From NCBI GenBank assembly GCA_019359355.1, contig JAHHHM010000001.1:310001-374000 (forward strand): a DNA stretch of 64,000 nt. The letters are read 5' to 3'. Source of the stretch: Microcoleus vaginatus WJT46-NPBG5 (GTDB lineage: Bacteria > Cyanobacteriota > Cyanobacteriia > Cyanobacteriales > Oscillatoriaceae). The position numbers were made by a program, and so were the translations under genes. The notes beneath the pieces were generated by a model. It did not search any database, had not been told where the DNA came from, and was given only the letters and a program-made list of their open reading frames with translations. Of this stretch, positions 35,412 through 44,826 are shown in pieces (positions within the stretch are counted from its first letter, which is position 1; the number at the start of each line of letters is the position of its first letter).

Positions 35412-36306
35412 AAGGTAAAATTGCCTCGTTGTTACTGTGCGCCTTACCTTCTATAAACACAACGAGCAAATACGGATGCCGGTTGGGTAACTCAATGTAA
35501 GCAGCATCATGACGGACTTGGCTAGTCCAACCGGCTTTAGACCAAACTTTGGTATCTAAAGGCACACCGGCACCAAAAAAACCCGTCACTTGATTTTCCG
35601 GATCGGCAGCAAGATCGGCAGGGTTTAAACTGCGTTTCATCAGTTCCATCATCGCTTGGGAACGCACCGAAGAAACCGCCACACCGCCGATGATACTGTG
35701 CAGCAACCGAGCAGTCGCATTAGTGGTGAGCATATTGCGATTTTCCATCAACTCGCCCAAAAAAGCCCGTTCCCGACCGTAAGGGCCATCACACCAAGTT
35801 TTTTGGTTAACATTAATACTCTCAAACTCTGGCCACCCGAAGGATTGAAAGTAGCGGTTGATCAGGTTACGTTGCTGTTTCCAAGTTTCAAACGGGCCAG
35901 CCGACAACTCTGGGCCACTGGTGGTGCCCGTTAAAACATCCATCACCAGACTTGTGGCATCATTGCTCGAATCGACGATCATATCCCGAATCGCGCGTTC
36001 GAGTTCCGCTGAATTCTGGCTCATCCCTTTTTCCAGCCACTCGTGTATCGCCACCAAATAAAATAGCTTCACCACACTAGCCGGGTAGATCCGCTCAACT
36101 CCCCGATAGCTAAAGCCTCGCACGGAATGCTGCCAAAACGCATCGGGACTGAGTGCACCGCCGGTATTCACCGGCACTGGCTGATCGTAAACTATCCAAG
36201 TAATCGCAACTTGATTTTGAGCTAAGCCGGGAAACTTGGCCCAAGTGGACTCTAGGATGCCGGTGCCTAGCGCTTCTAATTGGTCGTCTTTCCGAAAAAA
36301 CGTCAT
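35371..36306 (-). CDS. Class A beta-lactamase-like serine hydrolase
   Basis: This 311-residue protein has the penicillin-recognising enzyme layout. The SxxK motif is YPASVVKLFYL (Ser77, Lys80). An SDN-like motif is SSNDATSLVMDVL. The KTG-like strand is KAGWTSQVRHDAAYIELP near the C-terminus. There is no signal peptide, so it may be cytoplasmic or exported by another route. True class A beta-lactamases have a signal and an ExxLN motif. Here the omega-loop region is different, so antibiotic resistance should not be assumed, and an esterase or peptidase role is equally likely. Confidence 0.82.
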   Translation of the reverse strand: MTFFRKDDQLEALGTGILESTWAKFPGLAQNQVAITWIVYDQPVPVNTGGALSPDAFWQHSVRGFSYRGVERIYPASVVKLFYLVAIHEWLEKGMSQNSAELERAIRDMIVDSSNDATSLVMDVLTGTTSGPELSAGPFETWKQQRNLINRYFQSFGWPEFESINVNQKTWCDGPYGRERAFLGELMENRNMLTTNATARLLHSIIGGVAVSSVRSQAMMELMKRSLNPADLAADPENQVTGFFGAGVPLDTKVWSKAGWTSQVRHDAAYIELPNRHPYLLVVFIEGKAHSNNEAILPFVSEQIAAAVCSL

Positions 36307-36481
36307 TAGTTATCCGTTATCAGTTGAAGTGAAAAGAGGAAATTGGCAATGGGGTTCAGAGCAAGCGGCTAGAGTTTAAAGGATAAAATTTCCCTAGTGG
36401 CCGGTCTTGTGTTTCCCTGCTTTCTTTTCCCATGACCACAGACAATTCTACCGATCGCTGAGCGCTGACAAAGAATAAAAA

Positions 36482-37240
36482 ATGGTTTCTATTGCCCAAC
36501 TGCAAGCAACCTTGACTTCTAACCCCAATGAAGCGCTTCTGCGCGAGTATTCCTGTTCGGCAAATCTTAACTTATATGATTCCCCCATCTGCGACCGCTT
36601 GGCAACTCAGGCAGCAGCGGGGCGGCATTTGCGAATTGTTTCCCTGCCGGCAGACGAAAGTGATCAAAATCCAGCAACCAGCATTAAAGTGCAGCTATGT
36701 GAAGATGACTATCCAGGTTGGTTAGCTATCACAGACATTGACCGGCTTGAACCCGCTTCTCAGTTATATCAGGCCAATGCCCTGTCGGAGGCGGAAATTA
36801 AACAGCGGTTGCCGGCAGCCATCGCCTTTACCCATGCTGCCATGCAGATCCCCAATGAATACCTGTGGGGCGGCACCCTAGGGCCAAATTACGACTGTTC
36901 GGGACTCATGCAAGCCGCGTTTAATTCTGTAGGTGTTTGGTTGCCTAGAGATGCCTATCAACAAGAAGCGTTTACCCAACCGATCTCTATAGGCGACTTG
37001 CAACCCGGTGATTTAATCTTTTTTGGGCCGGCACATAAAGCCACCCACGTTGCCCTTTATCTGGGAGAAGGAAATTATATCCACAGTTCTGGAAAAAACC
37101 AAGGTCGTAATGGCATTGGAATTGATATTCTCTCAGAGAACGGACATGAAGTTTCTCAAGCGTATTATCGGCAGCTGCGGGGTGCCGGTCGCATTGTCGC
37201 CAGTTATCAACCGCTTTCAATTGAGACAGGCAAAGCTTAA
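36482..37240 (+). CDS. NlpC/P60 cell-wall peptidase with SH3b domains
   Basis: The 252-residue protein matches the cyanobacterial gamma-D-glutamyl-L-diamino acid endopeptidase group known from Nostoc and Anabaena structures. An N-terminal SH3b region (about 20-95: LYDSPICDRLATQAAAGRHL) precedes the C40 peptidase domain. The catalytic cysteine is in YDCSGLMQAAF (Cys139), and the histidines are in THVALYLGEGNYIHSSG (His189, His201). It has no signal peptide, consistent with a role in recycling murein peptides in the cytoplasm. It is followed by a glycosyltransferase on the same strand after ~190 bases. Confidence 0.92.
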   Translation: MVSIAQLQATLTSNPNEALLREYSCSANLNLYDSPICDRLATQAAAGRHLRIVSLPADESDQNPATSIKVQLCEDDYPGWLAITDIDRLEPASQLYQANALSEAEIKQRLPAAIAFTHAAMQIPNEYLWGGTLGPNYDCSGLMQAAFNSVGVWLPRDAYQQEAFTQPISIGDLQPGDLIFFGPAHKATHVALYLGEGNYIHSSGKNQGRNGIGIDILSENGHEVSQAYYRQLRGAGRIVASYQPLSIETGKA

Positions 37241-37433
37241 TTTCAGATTTCGCTGTGCTTTTCCAACTCTAACCATCGCAAAAATTTAGTTCTGATCAAA
37301 AAAATTATTAATCGTATTTTGATAAATACCGGCATCCAAGAAGTTTGGAGAAAAAACCGGCTGGGCGCAAGCAATCCAAAATCCGAAATGGTATAACATT
37401 CGAGGTTGACCTCGATGGTTTGAGGCAGGTGTG

Positions 37434-38495
37434 ATGGACGTATTTCTTGAAAAACCGGCAGTGCAGAACAATTCTGCTGACGGGGTGATTCCAGATGTGT
37501 CGGTGGTTGTGCCAATTTTTAACGAAGTGGAAAGCCTGCCTCAACTGATTGAGGCAATTGTAACCACACTCAGGGCAAGCCAACTCAACTACGAAATCAT
37601 CTGTGTAGATGATGGCTCAACCGATGGATCAGGAGAACTGCTTAGGCAACTTGTCCGAACAGGATTAGAAGATAAATTTGCCACGGAATCTGAAAATTCT
37701 CAAGCAAAATTTAACCAAAACGGCCACCTACGAGCGGTTTTACTGCGTCGCAACTACGGTCAAACTGCCGCAATGGCAGCAGGATTTAATCACGCACAGG
37801 GCCGTACCATCGTTACATTAGATGGCGACTTGCAAAACGATCCCGCAGATATTCCCCTACTCGTGGCCAAATTAGATGAAGGCTATGACTTAGTCAGTGG
37901 CTGGCGCAAAAACCGGCAAGACGCAGCGGTAACACGGTTGCTGCCCTCTAAAATCGCCAACTGGCTGATCGGGCGAGTCACCGGCGTGAAATTGAACGAC
38001 TACGGCTGCTCTCTCAAAGCTTACCGCGCCGAACTGGTGGCAGACCTGAACCTTTATGGAGAGTTACATCGATTTTTGCCGGCACTTGCCTTTATTGAAG
38101 GGGCAAGAATCACTCAAATGCCGGTGCGCCATCACGCCCGCCGGTTCGGTCACAGTAAATACGGCTTAGACCGGACATTCCGCGTGTTGATGGATTTATT
38201 CACCATTTTCTTCATGAAAAAATTCCTCACACGCCCCATGCACGTTTTTGGGCTATTTGGCCTAATTTCCATGATATTCGGGACAATAATAGGGCTGTAT
38301 TTAACCTTCGTTAAACTGGGTTTGGGTCAAAGTATTGGCAACCGGCCTTTACTAATTTTGGCTGTCTTACTTCTTGTCACCGGCCTCCAGTTGTTTAGCT
38401 TTGGCCTAATAACAGAACTGTTGATGCGTACCTACCACGAATCTCAAGGTCGTCCCATCTACCGCGTGCGAGAGGTAATTGAGCCTAGGGGTTAG
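37434..38495 (+). CDS. GT2 glycosyltransferase with C-terminal membrane helices
   Basis: The protein (about 353 residues, ATG 37434; a GTG three bases earlier is possible) is of the dolichol-phosphate-mannose-synthase/GtrB type. VSVVVPIFNEVESLPQLIEA opens the GT-A domain, which also has CVDDGSTDGS and the metal-binding VTLDGDLQNDPADIP. LNDYGCSLKAYRAE and the basic HHARRFGHSKYGLDRT follow. Two C-terminal helices (FGLFGLISMIFGTIIGLYL and LILAVLLLVTGLQLFSFGL) anchor it. Such enzymes load sugars onto polyprenyl phosphate for glycan export. CGAGGTTGACCTCG just upstream (37401-37414) is a short palindrome that could be an operator. Confidence 0.92.
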   Translation: MDVFLEKPAVQNNSADGVIPDVSVVVPIFNEVESLPQLIEAIVTTLRASQLNYEIICVDDGSTDGSGELLRQLVRTGLEDKFATESENSQAKFNQNGHLRAVLLRRNYGQTAAMAAGFNHAQGRTIVTLDGDLQNDPADIPLLVAKLDEGYDLVSGWRKNRQDAAVTRLLPSKIANWLIGRVTGVKLNDYGCSLKAYRAELVADLNLYGELHRFLPALAFIEGARITQMPVRHHARRFGHSKYGLDRTFRVLMDLFTIFFMKKFLTRPMHVFGLFGLISMIFGTIIGLYLTFVKLGLGQSIGNRPLLILAVLLLVTGLQLFSFGLITELLMRTYHESQGRPIYRVREVIEPRG

Positions 38496-38524
38496 GGCAT
38501 GGGGCTAGGGGAAGAAAGAAAGAA

Positions 38525-38587
38525 ATGCCCAATGCCCAATTCCCAATTCCCAATGCCCTATTCCCAATGCCCAATGCCCAATGCCCT
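38525..38587. repeat. Heptamer tandem repeat (atgccca type)
   Basis: There are nine consecutive 7-base units, most of them atgccca or attccca. It lies in the gap between the GT2 and MFS genes and is of the short-tandem-repeat class common in cyanobacteria. Confidence 0.9.
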
Positions 38588-38698
38588 AAAATATTTACAT
38601 TCCTTAACAAATCAGGCTGAAGCGAACTAGGATGAGAGAAGATGCCGGCGATCCCGGTTGTCTGATTCATCCAATTCTTTCAAGGAGAACTCGGCGCT

Positions 38699-39949
38699 TT
38701 GAAAGTTTTCTTCACGCTTGAACCACACCGGCGCAGCAGTTTGCTGATTTTGTTCTTCGCCGGCTTGTTATTTTGGGCTAGTTTGGCCTCTCTGCTGCCG
38801 ACGTTGCCACTTTATGTTGAGTATGTTGGTGGCACAAAGCAACAAATTGGTCTGGTCATGGGTGCCTTTGCCCTGGGTTTGCTGCCATCCCGTGCTTGGT
38901 TAGGGCCACTGGCAGACCGGCGGGGGCGTAAAATTGTTTTGCTTCTGGGTGCGACTGTGGCATCCCTCGCACCGTTTGGCTATTTACTGGTTGATTCGAT
39001 TCCCTGGCTGTTGGTAATCCGTGCTTTCCACGGGATTAGCATTGCCGCATTTACCACCGGCTACAGCGCCCTCGTAACCGATTTGTCTCCACCGAAACAA
39101 CGGGGTGAGTTACTGGGCTATATGAGTTTGGTTAACCCGATTGGGATGGCGCTAGGGCCGGCAATTGGGGGGTTTTTGCTGGAGTCCACCGGCTACCCGC
39201 CGCTGTTTCTCATGGCTGCCGGTTTAGGGGTGTTGAGTCTGCTGTTTACTGCACGGGTTACGGAAGCCGATGCTGAACCGGCAAGCCAACCCGCACAGAG
39301 CACGACTAAGCCATCTGAGCAAAAATACTGGCGGCTGTTATTTAGCCCCCGTGTCCGCATTCCCAGTCTCGTACTATTCATGATCGGCTTGGTATTCGGG
39401 ACGATAAGTACCTTTGTACCTTTGTTCATGAAGGAGACGGGTGTTGCGTTAAATCCCGGTTTGTTCTACAGTGCTGCTGCGGTGGCTAGCTTTAGCATCC
39501 GCTTACCCACAGGGCCGGCTTCAGATCGCTATGGTCGGGGACTGTTTATCACCGGCAGTTTGATTTGCTACACGCTGTCGATGCTAATGCTATGGACTTC
39601 TTACAGTCCCAGAGACTTTTTGCTGGCTGCAATTATTGAAGGGGCTGCGTCTGGGACATTGCTGCCCATGATGATCGCCATGATTGCTGACCGCAGCGAA
39701 CCGAACGAACGGGGCCGGTATTTCTCCTTATGTATCGGTGGCTTTGACTTTGCGCTGGTACTTGCCGGCCCGATTTTGGGGGCGATTGCCGAGTCTGTCG
39801 GTTATCGAAATATGTTTGCGATTGCTGCAGTGATTGCTTTTCTCGCCTTCATCATTTTCATAACGTTGTCGAGCAAAAGTTTATCCCATTCCCTCCGATT
39901 TGCCGTGGGTCGGCAAAAAGATGTTTATGCCTTAGAAATTAAAAACTAA
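38699..39949 (+). CDS. MFS transporter
   Basis: The 416-residue protein has twelve predicted membrane helices. The start is TTG 38699, with AAGGAG at 38682-38687. The loop 2-3 motif LGPLADRRGRKIVLLLG and the second-half equivalent GPASDRYGRGLFITGS are the major facilitator signatures, and MALGPAIGGFLLESTG resembles the drug/H+ antiporter motif C. It is probably an efflux pump using proton motive force; the substrate is unknown. A terminator follows at 39954, shared with the convergent tRNA-Arg gene. Confidence 0.9.
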   Translation: MKVFFTLEPHRRSSLLILFFAGLLFWASLASLLPTLPLYVEYVGGTKQQIGLVMGAFALGLLPSRAWLGPLADRRGRKIVLLLGATVASLAPFGYLLVDSIPWLLVIRAFHGISIAAFTTGYSALVTDLSPPKQRGELLGYMSLVNPIGMALGPAIGGFLLESTGYPPLFLMAAGLGVLSLLFTARVTEADAEPASQPAQSTTKPSEQKYWRLLFSPRVRIPSLVLFMIGLVFGTISTFVPLFMKETGVALNPGLFYSAAAVASFSIRLPTGPASDRYGRGLFITGSLICYTLSMLMLWTSYSPRDFLLAAIIEGAASGTLLPMMIAMIADRSEPNERGRYFSLCIGGFDFALVLAGPILGAIAESVGYRNMFAIAAVIAFLAFIIFITLSSKSLSHSLRFAVGRQKDVYALEIKN

Positions 39950-39953
39950 AAAA

Positions 39954-39990
39954 TAAGCGATAGAATTTTATCGCTTACTTTTTAGCTTTT
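39954..39990. terminator. Terminator after MFS gene (and tRNA-Arg)
   Basis: TAAGCGATA (39954-39962) and TATCGCTTA (39969-39977) form a perfect 9-base stem with a 6-base loop, followed by CTTTTTAGCTTTT. The A-rich left flank gives a U-tract for the minus strand as well. Confidence 0.85.
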
Positions 39991-40000
39991 ACGGTTTTAA

Positions 40001-40074
40001 CGGGCTAGGAGGGATTCGAACCCCCGACACCGTGGTCCGTAGCCACGTGCTCTAGTCCACTGAGCTACAAGCCC
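40001..40074 (-). tRNA. tRNA-Arg (anticodon ACG)
   Basis: Read on the minus strand, GGGCTTG opens the acceptor stem and CTAGCCC closes it (one mismatch), with discriminator G. The D arm is TAGCTCAGTGGACTAGAGC, the anticodon loop CTACGGA (ACG at 40038-40040), and the T arm GGGGGTTCGAATCCCTC. The A34 position is expected to be edited to inosine by TadA to read CGN codons. CCA is not encoded. Confidence 0.97.
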
Positions 40075-40148
40075 TTGTTTGCGCTTTCAGCGGTTTGTTT
40101 TTCGCTGTCCAACGCTCACGAAATTCTACAATAGCATATCTTCCTGAA

Positions 40149-40670
40149 ATGACACAAGATTTTTTTTCCAATTCCAACTCGCCGGCACAAAATCGCCTCA
40201 CTCACTTGGATGAACAGGGGGAAGCCCGGATGGTGGATGTTTCTGGAAAGCAAGCCACTCAGCGGCAGGCCATCGCTGCCGGCCAAGTGCGAATGTCACA
40301 GACTACCTTTGAAACAATTCAAGCCGGCAACGCCCCGAAAGGTGATGTGTTGGGAACGGCCAAAATTGCCGGCATCATGGCTGCCAAGCAAACATCCCAG
40401 CTAATTCCCCTGTGCCATCCCCTTCCCTTGCACAAAATAGATGTCCAGCTCATTCCTGATCCCCAACTGCCCGGATATCAAATTCGCGCCCAAGTCATCA
40501 CCAAGGCAGAAACCGGCGTGGAAATGGAAGCCCTCACGGCTGTTTCAATTGCCGCACTTACGCTCTACGACATGGCCAAAGCCCTAGAGAAATCTATCGA
40601 GATTGAATCAATTCGCCTGATCAGCAAAGCCGGTGGCAAATCTGGCGATTACCAACGTCAGGAGATTTAA
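40149..40670 (+). CDS. moaC: Cyclic pyranopterin monophosphate synthase MoaC
   Basis: MoaC converts the MoaA product to cyclic pyranopterin monophosphate in molybdenum cofactor synthesis. The protein is 173 residues from ATG 40149; a longer start at 40095 would place an unlikely extension. Signature parts are [33 protein letters not shown], and the helix [20 protein letters not shown] followed by [12 protein letters not shown]. No other moa gene is nearby. The tRNA-Arg gene runs antisense just upstream. Confidence 0.96.
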   Translation: MTQDFFSNSNSPAQNRLTHLDEQGEARMVDVSGKQATQRQAIAAGQVRMSQTTFETIQAGNAPKGDVLGTAKIAGIMAAKQTSQLIPLCHPLPLHKIDVQLIPDPQLPGYQIRAQVITKAETGVEMEALTAVSIAALTLYDMAKALEKSIEIESIRLISKAGGKSGDYQRQEI

Positions 40671-40731
40671 ATTTTAGGGGCGGGGCGGGTGGATTAAATC
40701 TAAAACTGTTAGTCTAAAATCTAAAATTGCT

Positions 40732-41262
40732 TTAACGGGATTTGGGAAGACAATATTGTTTCAAAACGTCCTGTCCCAGACGAACTAGCTTTTCTGGCCC
40801 TTCCATCATCAGCAAATAATGTCCCTGACGCAGATGATGCCGGTAGATTCCAGCGGTGCTGCCTTCTCCTAAAAAGCCAAATAAGGCTCCCAAAACCGCA
40901 CCAAAACAGCCGGCTACGACGCTGCTAGCAGGGATAAGAAGTATCAAGTTCAGGCTCAGGGGGATCTTGAATCCCAAATTCAAAACAAACAAAGCAACCG
41001 CACCCATCACCGCACCGAAAGCCCCTGTAAACATCGCCAAACGGCGGGCTTTACGAAGTGCGATCTGCGTAGGCTCTAATAAACCCACTCGCTCAGCAGA
41101 ACTGTAGCCTTCACCTACAATGGCCAAATGCTCAGGCGAAATGCCGTGATATTGCAGCAGGCGGTAGGCTTGGAAGGCAGAGGCTTCGTCGGGAAGCGCC
41201 ATGATAGCCAGGTACGTGTGGCGCTTTAAAGAGGCTTTGTGCAGAAATCGCGAGGCAGTCAC
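40732..41262 (-). CDS. Membrane protein with glycine-zipper segment (general stress protein-like)
   Basis: The 176-residue protein has a small alpha/beta N-terminal part (LPDEASAFQAYRLLQYHGIS; a GSP17M-like region that handles residue pairs 20-60). Two long Gly/Ala-rich hydrophobic segments follow, TGAFGAVMGAVALFVLNLGF and VAGCFGAVLGALFGFLGEG. The overall plan resembles the general-stress-protein 17M / DUF1269 class of small membrane proteins. The function is unknown. The start is ATG 41262. Confidence 0.6.
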   Translation of the reverse strand: MTASRFLHKASLKRHTYLAIMALPDEASAFQAYRLLQYHGISPEHLAIVGEGYSSAERVGLLEPTQIALRKARRLAMFTGAFGAVMGAVALFVLNLGFKIPLSLNLILLIPASSVVAGCFGAVLGALFGFLGEGSTAGIYRHHLRQGHYLLMMEGPEKLVRLGQDVLKQYCLPKSR

Positions 41263-41506
41263 AAAACTTTTTGGGGTGTAGAGGAGGTATTGAAGTCTTT
41301 TTGAATTCTAACGCTAGTCTTTGACTTGTCAGTACGGTTTTAACTTCAAATTAATCAATCTATATCTTAATGTAGAGTTCGTGCGTCGCTAGAGAGGGCC
41401 ATATCCTAAAACAGGTCTCGATAGAAAGTCGCGGTGCGGGCTTGAGGAAAGCTCTACAATATTTGAAGTAAGCGATTTATTGTTGACTTTAGTTTAAAGA
41501 TTCCCT

Positions 41507-41800
41507 ATGCCCCCTCGTTGGCCACGCAAACCAGACCGGCAAGATCCCGCCTACCGGCGTTTAGACGACCGGATGAATTTTGCCATCCACGTTGCTGCTT
41601 TTGGCGCGTGCAACTCTAGTATTTGGTTTTTCCGCAACTTGCAGTCTTCTGCGTGGAATTGGACACCTTGGCTAACCGGCATTTGGCTAACGGTTTTGCT
41701 GGGCCACGCCATTTACGTTTTCGCCATTGCCGATTACTCTGACTCTGATCCTGCATCTTTGAGCAAAGCCACTTCTGAATCTGGGCCGCCGTCATCATAA
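41507..41800 (+). CDS. 2TM-domain protein
   Basis: The 97-residue protein has a basic N-terminus (PPRWPRKPDRQDPAYRRLDD), then the two-helix 2TM layout (FAIHVAAFGACNSSIWFFRN; WLTGIWLTVLLGHAIYVFAI) and a Ser-rich tail. 2TM domains are found in small bacterial membrane proteins and histidine kinases; no function is established. The ATG is at 41507. Confidence 0.7.
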   Translation: MPPRWPRKPDRQDPAYRRLDDRMNFAIHVAAFGACNSSIWFFRNLQSSAWNWTPWLTGIWLTVLLGHAIYVFAIADYSDSDPASLSKATSESGPPSS

Positions 41801-42018
41801 TTCCAATTCTTATCTGTAGCAAACAGAAGATTGACAGCAAGCGAAACAGCTAGCGAATAAAGCTGGCTGTTTTCTGCCTATTAGTAACAAATATCAGCAG
41901 TATTTGCTTACCCCAGATCTAAACAAGATGAGCCAGCGCGCTATGATTAAGTGCAAGGCAACAAGTTCGCCGTTTGGGTGTCATCTGCACTGACTGCTGA
42001 AGTAACCGAAGCATAAAT

Positions 42019-44232
42019 ATGCAGCCAGACAGACACTCAAAAACGATGATAGGAATAAAGTTAAAGCAACAGAATTGGGAAAAGCATCGCGTCTTACTGA
42101 CATCCTTAAGTGTTGCCATCTGTGTCATTAGTTTGCGTCTTTCCGGTGTTTTGCAGCCTTTAGAATGGGCGGCATTAGATCAGTTTTTTCGCTCGCGTCC
42201 CCTCGAACCCGTCGATAAACGAGTCGTGATTGTGGGGATTGATGAGGAAGACATCAATCAACTTAAACAATGGCCGATTTCAGATGCATTGCTGGCCCAG
42301 GTTTTGCAAAAGTTGGATGCTGCGAAGCCTCGCGCCATCGGTCTGGATATTTATCGTAATTTGTCGGTTCAACCCGGTCATGATCAGTTAGTGCAAACTG
42401 TCAAGTCAATTCCTAACATTATTGGGATTGAAAGAATTCAAGATGAAAAGTGGCCGGCGGTTTCTCCTCCGCCGATGCTGAGTCAGCCCCAGCAGGTGGG
42501 TTTTAATAACATGATTATTGACTCAGATCGCAAGGTTCGTCGTGCTGTGCTCTATTGGTGGCCGGGGGATGGCAAAACTCGGAAAAGTTTTGCATTCCAA
42601 CTGGCATTGAGGTATCTCAAGACCGAAAATATCAGCACCAAGGCGCTTGCTAAAGGTTCTGATCGTTTGCAGTTGGGGGGGGGCATCTTGCAGCCCTTGG
42701 AAGCTAATGATGGCGCTTATGTGGGGGTAGATGCGAAAGGCTATCAAATTTTGGCAAACTATCGCGGCCCTGCCGGTCGCTTTCGCACGGTATCGATTAG
42801 CGATGTTCTCGCCGGCAAGGTTCCTGCTGATGTTTTCCGAGATCGCATTGTCTTGATCGGTTCCACGGCTGTCAGTCTTAAGGATTTTTTAGACACGCCT
42901 TATACCGGCGGCCTGATCTCCAGCCGTCAATCGATGTCAGCCGTTGAGATTCACGCCAATTTTATCAGTCAGATTCTCAGTCTAGCCCTGAATGAACGAC
43001 CCTTAATCCAAGTCTGGCATGAGCCGGTTGAAAAGGTATGGATTGTGATTTGGTCTTGGATCGGGGCAAGTTTGAGTTGGAGAGTGCGTTCGGCGAGATG
43101 GTCTGCCCTCAGTATTTTGCTTGCGGGTGCCGGCTTGACTGGCTTTTGTTACGTGATGTTTTTACTCGGATGGTGGCTGCCGGTGGTGCCACCCCTGCTA
43201 ACGCTGTGTGGGTCTGCGGTGGCGATTACTGCCTATTTTGCCAATCTTGAGGATGAACTCAAAAAATCTAAAGAATTTTTATATACAGTTATTAACACAA
43301 TTCCCGATCCCATCTTTGTTAAAAATAAAGAACATCGGTGGGTTGTTTTAAATGAAGCCTATTGCCGCTTTATTGGCTATCCTTATGAAAAATTAATTGA
43401 GAAGTTAGAGAGCGACTTTTTCCCAGCCCAGGAAGCGGAAACTTTTTGGGATCAAGATGAACTGGTGTTTAACACTGGTCAAGAGCAGGAATCCGAGGAA
43501 AAGTTTACAAATGCTAAAGGCTTCACTCATTTGATCGCCACCAAGCGTTCGCTGCATAAAGATGCTGCCGGCAATCTGTTCTTAGTGGGTGTGATTCGTG
43601 ATATTACTGAGCGAAAGCAGATAGAAGAAGACCTGAAACGCACGGCAGCGGAATTAGCGCGTTCCAATGAAGAATTAAAACTTTCAGAAGATCGATTGCG
43701 TCATTTAGCTTATCACGACACCCTCACCGGCTTGCCCAATCGAAAACTCTTTCACGAACGCTTATGTCAGTCTTTAGAACGGGCCGGCATGAATCATCAA
43801 ATGGTCGCTCTTTTATTTCTGGATTTGGATGGCTTCAAATGCGTTAATGACACCCTCGGCCATGAAATAGGTGATTTACTGCTAAAAGCCGTTTCAGCCC
43901 GGTTAATAGGGTGTTTGCGTGGCAGTGATACGGTTTCCCGCCTAGGTGGAGATGAGTTTACAGTAATTTTACCGGCAATTCCAAGCATACCGGATGCAGA
44001 AAAAGTAGCAAACAAAATTTTAACCACATTATCTCATCCTTTTATAATTGAGGGAATGACTATTTCGGTAACAACCAGTATTGGCATCAGTTTGTATCCC
44101 CTGCACGCTGAAGAAATTGATTCTTTAATCAACAAAGCCGACGCAGCCATGTACTGTGCCAAAGACTTGGGTAAGAACCAATATCACGTTGCCTCATTCA
44201 CAAAGGGTTCCGACGAATCAATTTGCCGATAG
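42019..44232 (+). CDS. CHASE2-PAS-GGDEF diguanylate cyclase
   Basis: This 737-residue sensor should make cyclic di-GMP. An N-terminal membrane helix leads to an extracytoplasmic CHASE2 domain (~45-330; VVIVGIDEEDINQLKQWP, DRIVLIGSTAVSLKDFLDTP). Two or three more helices follow (~335-410). A PAS domain lies at ~415-530 (VINTIPDPIFVKNKEHRWVV; VGVIRDITERKQ), then a coiled coil. A GGDEF domain with an intact active site comes last (SRLGGDEFTVIL, residues ~641-648). No RxxD inhibitory site is obvious five residues before GGDEF. It senses an unknown outside signal. The small secreted protein gene at 44523 follows on the same strand. Confidence 0.93.
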   Translation: MQPDRHSKTMIGIKLKQQNWEKHRVLLTSLSVAICVISLRLSGVLQPLEWAALDQFFRSRPLEPVDKRVVIVGIDEEDINQLKQWPISDALLAQVLQKLDAAKPRAIGLDIYRNLSVQPGHDQLVQTVKSIPNIIGIERIQDEKWPAVSPPPMLSQPQQVGFNNMIIDSDRKVRRAVLYWWPGDGKTRKSFAFQLALRYLKTENISTKALAKGSDRLQLGGGILQPLEANDGAYVGVDAKGYQILANYRGPAGRFRTVSISDVLAGKVPADVFRDRIVLIGSTAVSLKDFLDTPYTGGLISSRQSMSAVEIHANFISQILSLALNERPLIQVWHEPVEKVWIVIWSWIGASLSWRVRSARWSALSILLAGAGLTGFCYVMFLLGWWLPVVPPLLTLCGSAVAITAYFANLEDELKKSKEFLYTVINTIPDPIFVKNKEHRWVVLNEAYCRFIGYPYEKLIEKLESDFFPAQEAETFWDQDELVFNTGQEQESEEKFTNAKGFTHLIATKRSLHKDAAGNLFLVGVIRDITERKQIEEDLKRTAAELARSNEELKLSEDRLRHLAYHDTLTGLPNRKLFHERLCQSLERAGMNHQMVALLFLDLDGFKCVNDTLGHEIGDLLLKAVSARLIGCLRGSDTVSRLGGDEFTVILPAIPSIPDAEKVANKILTTLSHPFIIEGMTISVTTSIGISLYPLHAEEIDSLINKADAAMYCAKDLGKNQYHVASFTKGSDESICR

Positions 44233-44522
44233 CCGATTTTGGGAGGGCAAATCCGTTACACACCCCTTTTTTGAACTTAAAACGCCGGTAATCATAAGAT
44301 TTCATTAAAATTTCACACAACTCAGTAGAGCACTTACTTTTGCTATTGTTAAAAACAAAGGCTGATAAGGCTTTGAGTGTGTAGTTGCATCAAGCTAAAT
44401 GTAGTTACGTAAATATACGGGATTTACGGAATGTTTGTAGACAAGTCCGTGATTATACCGATATACTAGAATCAGTAAGAGGCGCATCTACAGAATTTAA
44501 GTGTTTCGGGGCTAAAAGTGTT

Positions 44523-44756
44523 ATGGATACAGTCATAAAATTCACTTACCGAACCGTTCTGGCAGTTGGCCTCGTGTTAAGTGCATCTGCAAGCGCTTCT
44601 GCTAGTATTGGTTTCAATCTACCGGCTGAGAGCCATTCTTATCAAACCCTCTCAGCTAGCACTGTGGTAGCTGAAGATGAACCTCCCCCACGGGGTGGGC
44701 CAAAAGATACTGGCGACGGTGGAAGCCGGTATATGGAAACAAGAACCAATCAATAA
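44523..44756 (+). CDS. Small secreted protein downstream of the CHASE2 cyclase
   Basis: ATG 44523 opens a 77-residue protein with a signal peptide (TVLAVGLVLSASASASASIG) and a short mature part with EDEPPPRGGPKDTGDGGSR. The PPPRGGPKDTGDGGSR segment resembles the start of DUF928 proteins, which in cyanobacteria are often found near CHASE2 and CHAT proteins. If so, this is a truncated member. An in-frame upstream start at 44385 would bury the signal sequence. Confidence 0.55.
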   Translation: MDTVIKFTYRTVLAVGLVLSASASASASIGFNLPAESHSYQTLSASTVVAEDEPPPRGGPKDTGDGGSRYMETRTNQ

Positions 44757-44826
44757 GCGATAGAAGTTTAACCGCTAGCACCTCAAGCAACGATTGAGAG
44801 AGAAAAGCTGAGGGGTTAGAAGATTT

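Noticed and set aside
35371-36306. Acquired beta-lactamase resistance gene
   Set aside because: Motifs are family-like but the signal peptide and class A omega-loop are missing, and the neighbours are ordinary chromosomal genes.
38461-38670. CRISPR-like appearance of the repeated segment around 38525
   Set aside because: Units are only 7 bases and directly abutting with no spacers, so it is a simple tandem repeat.
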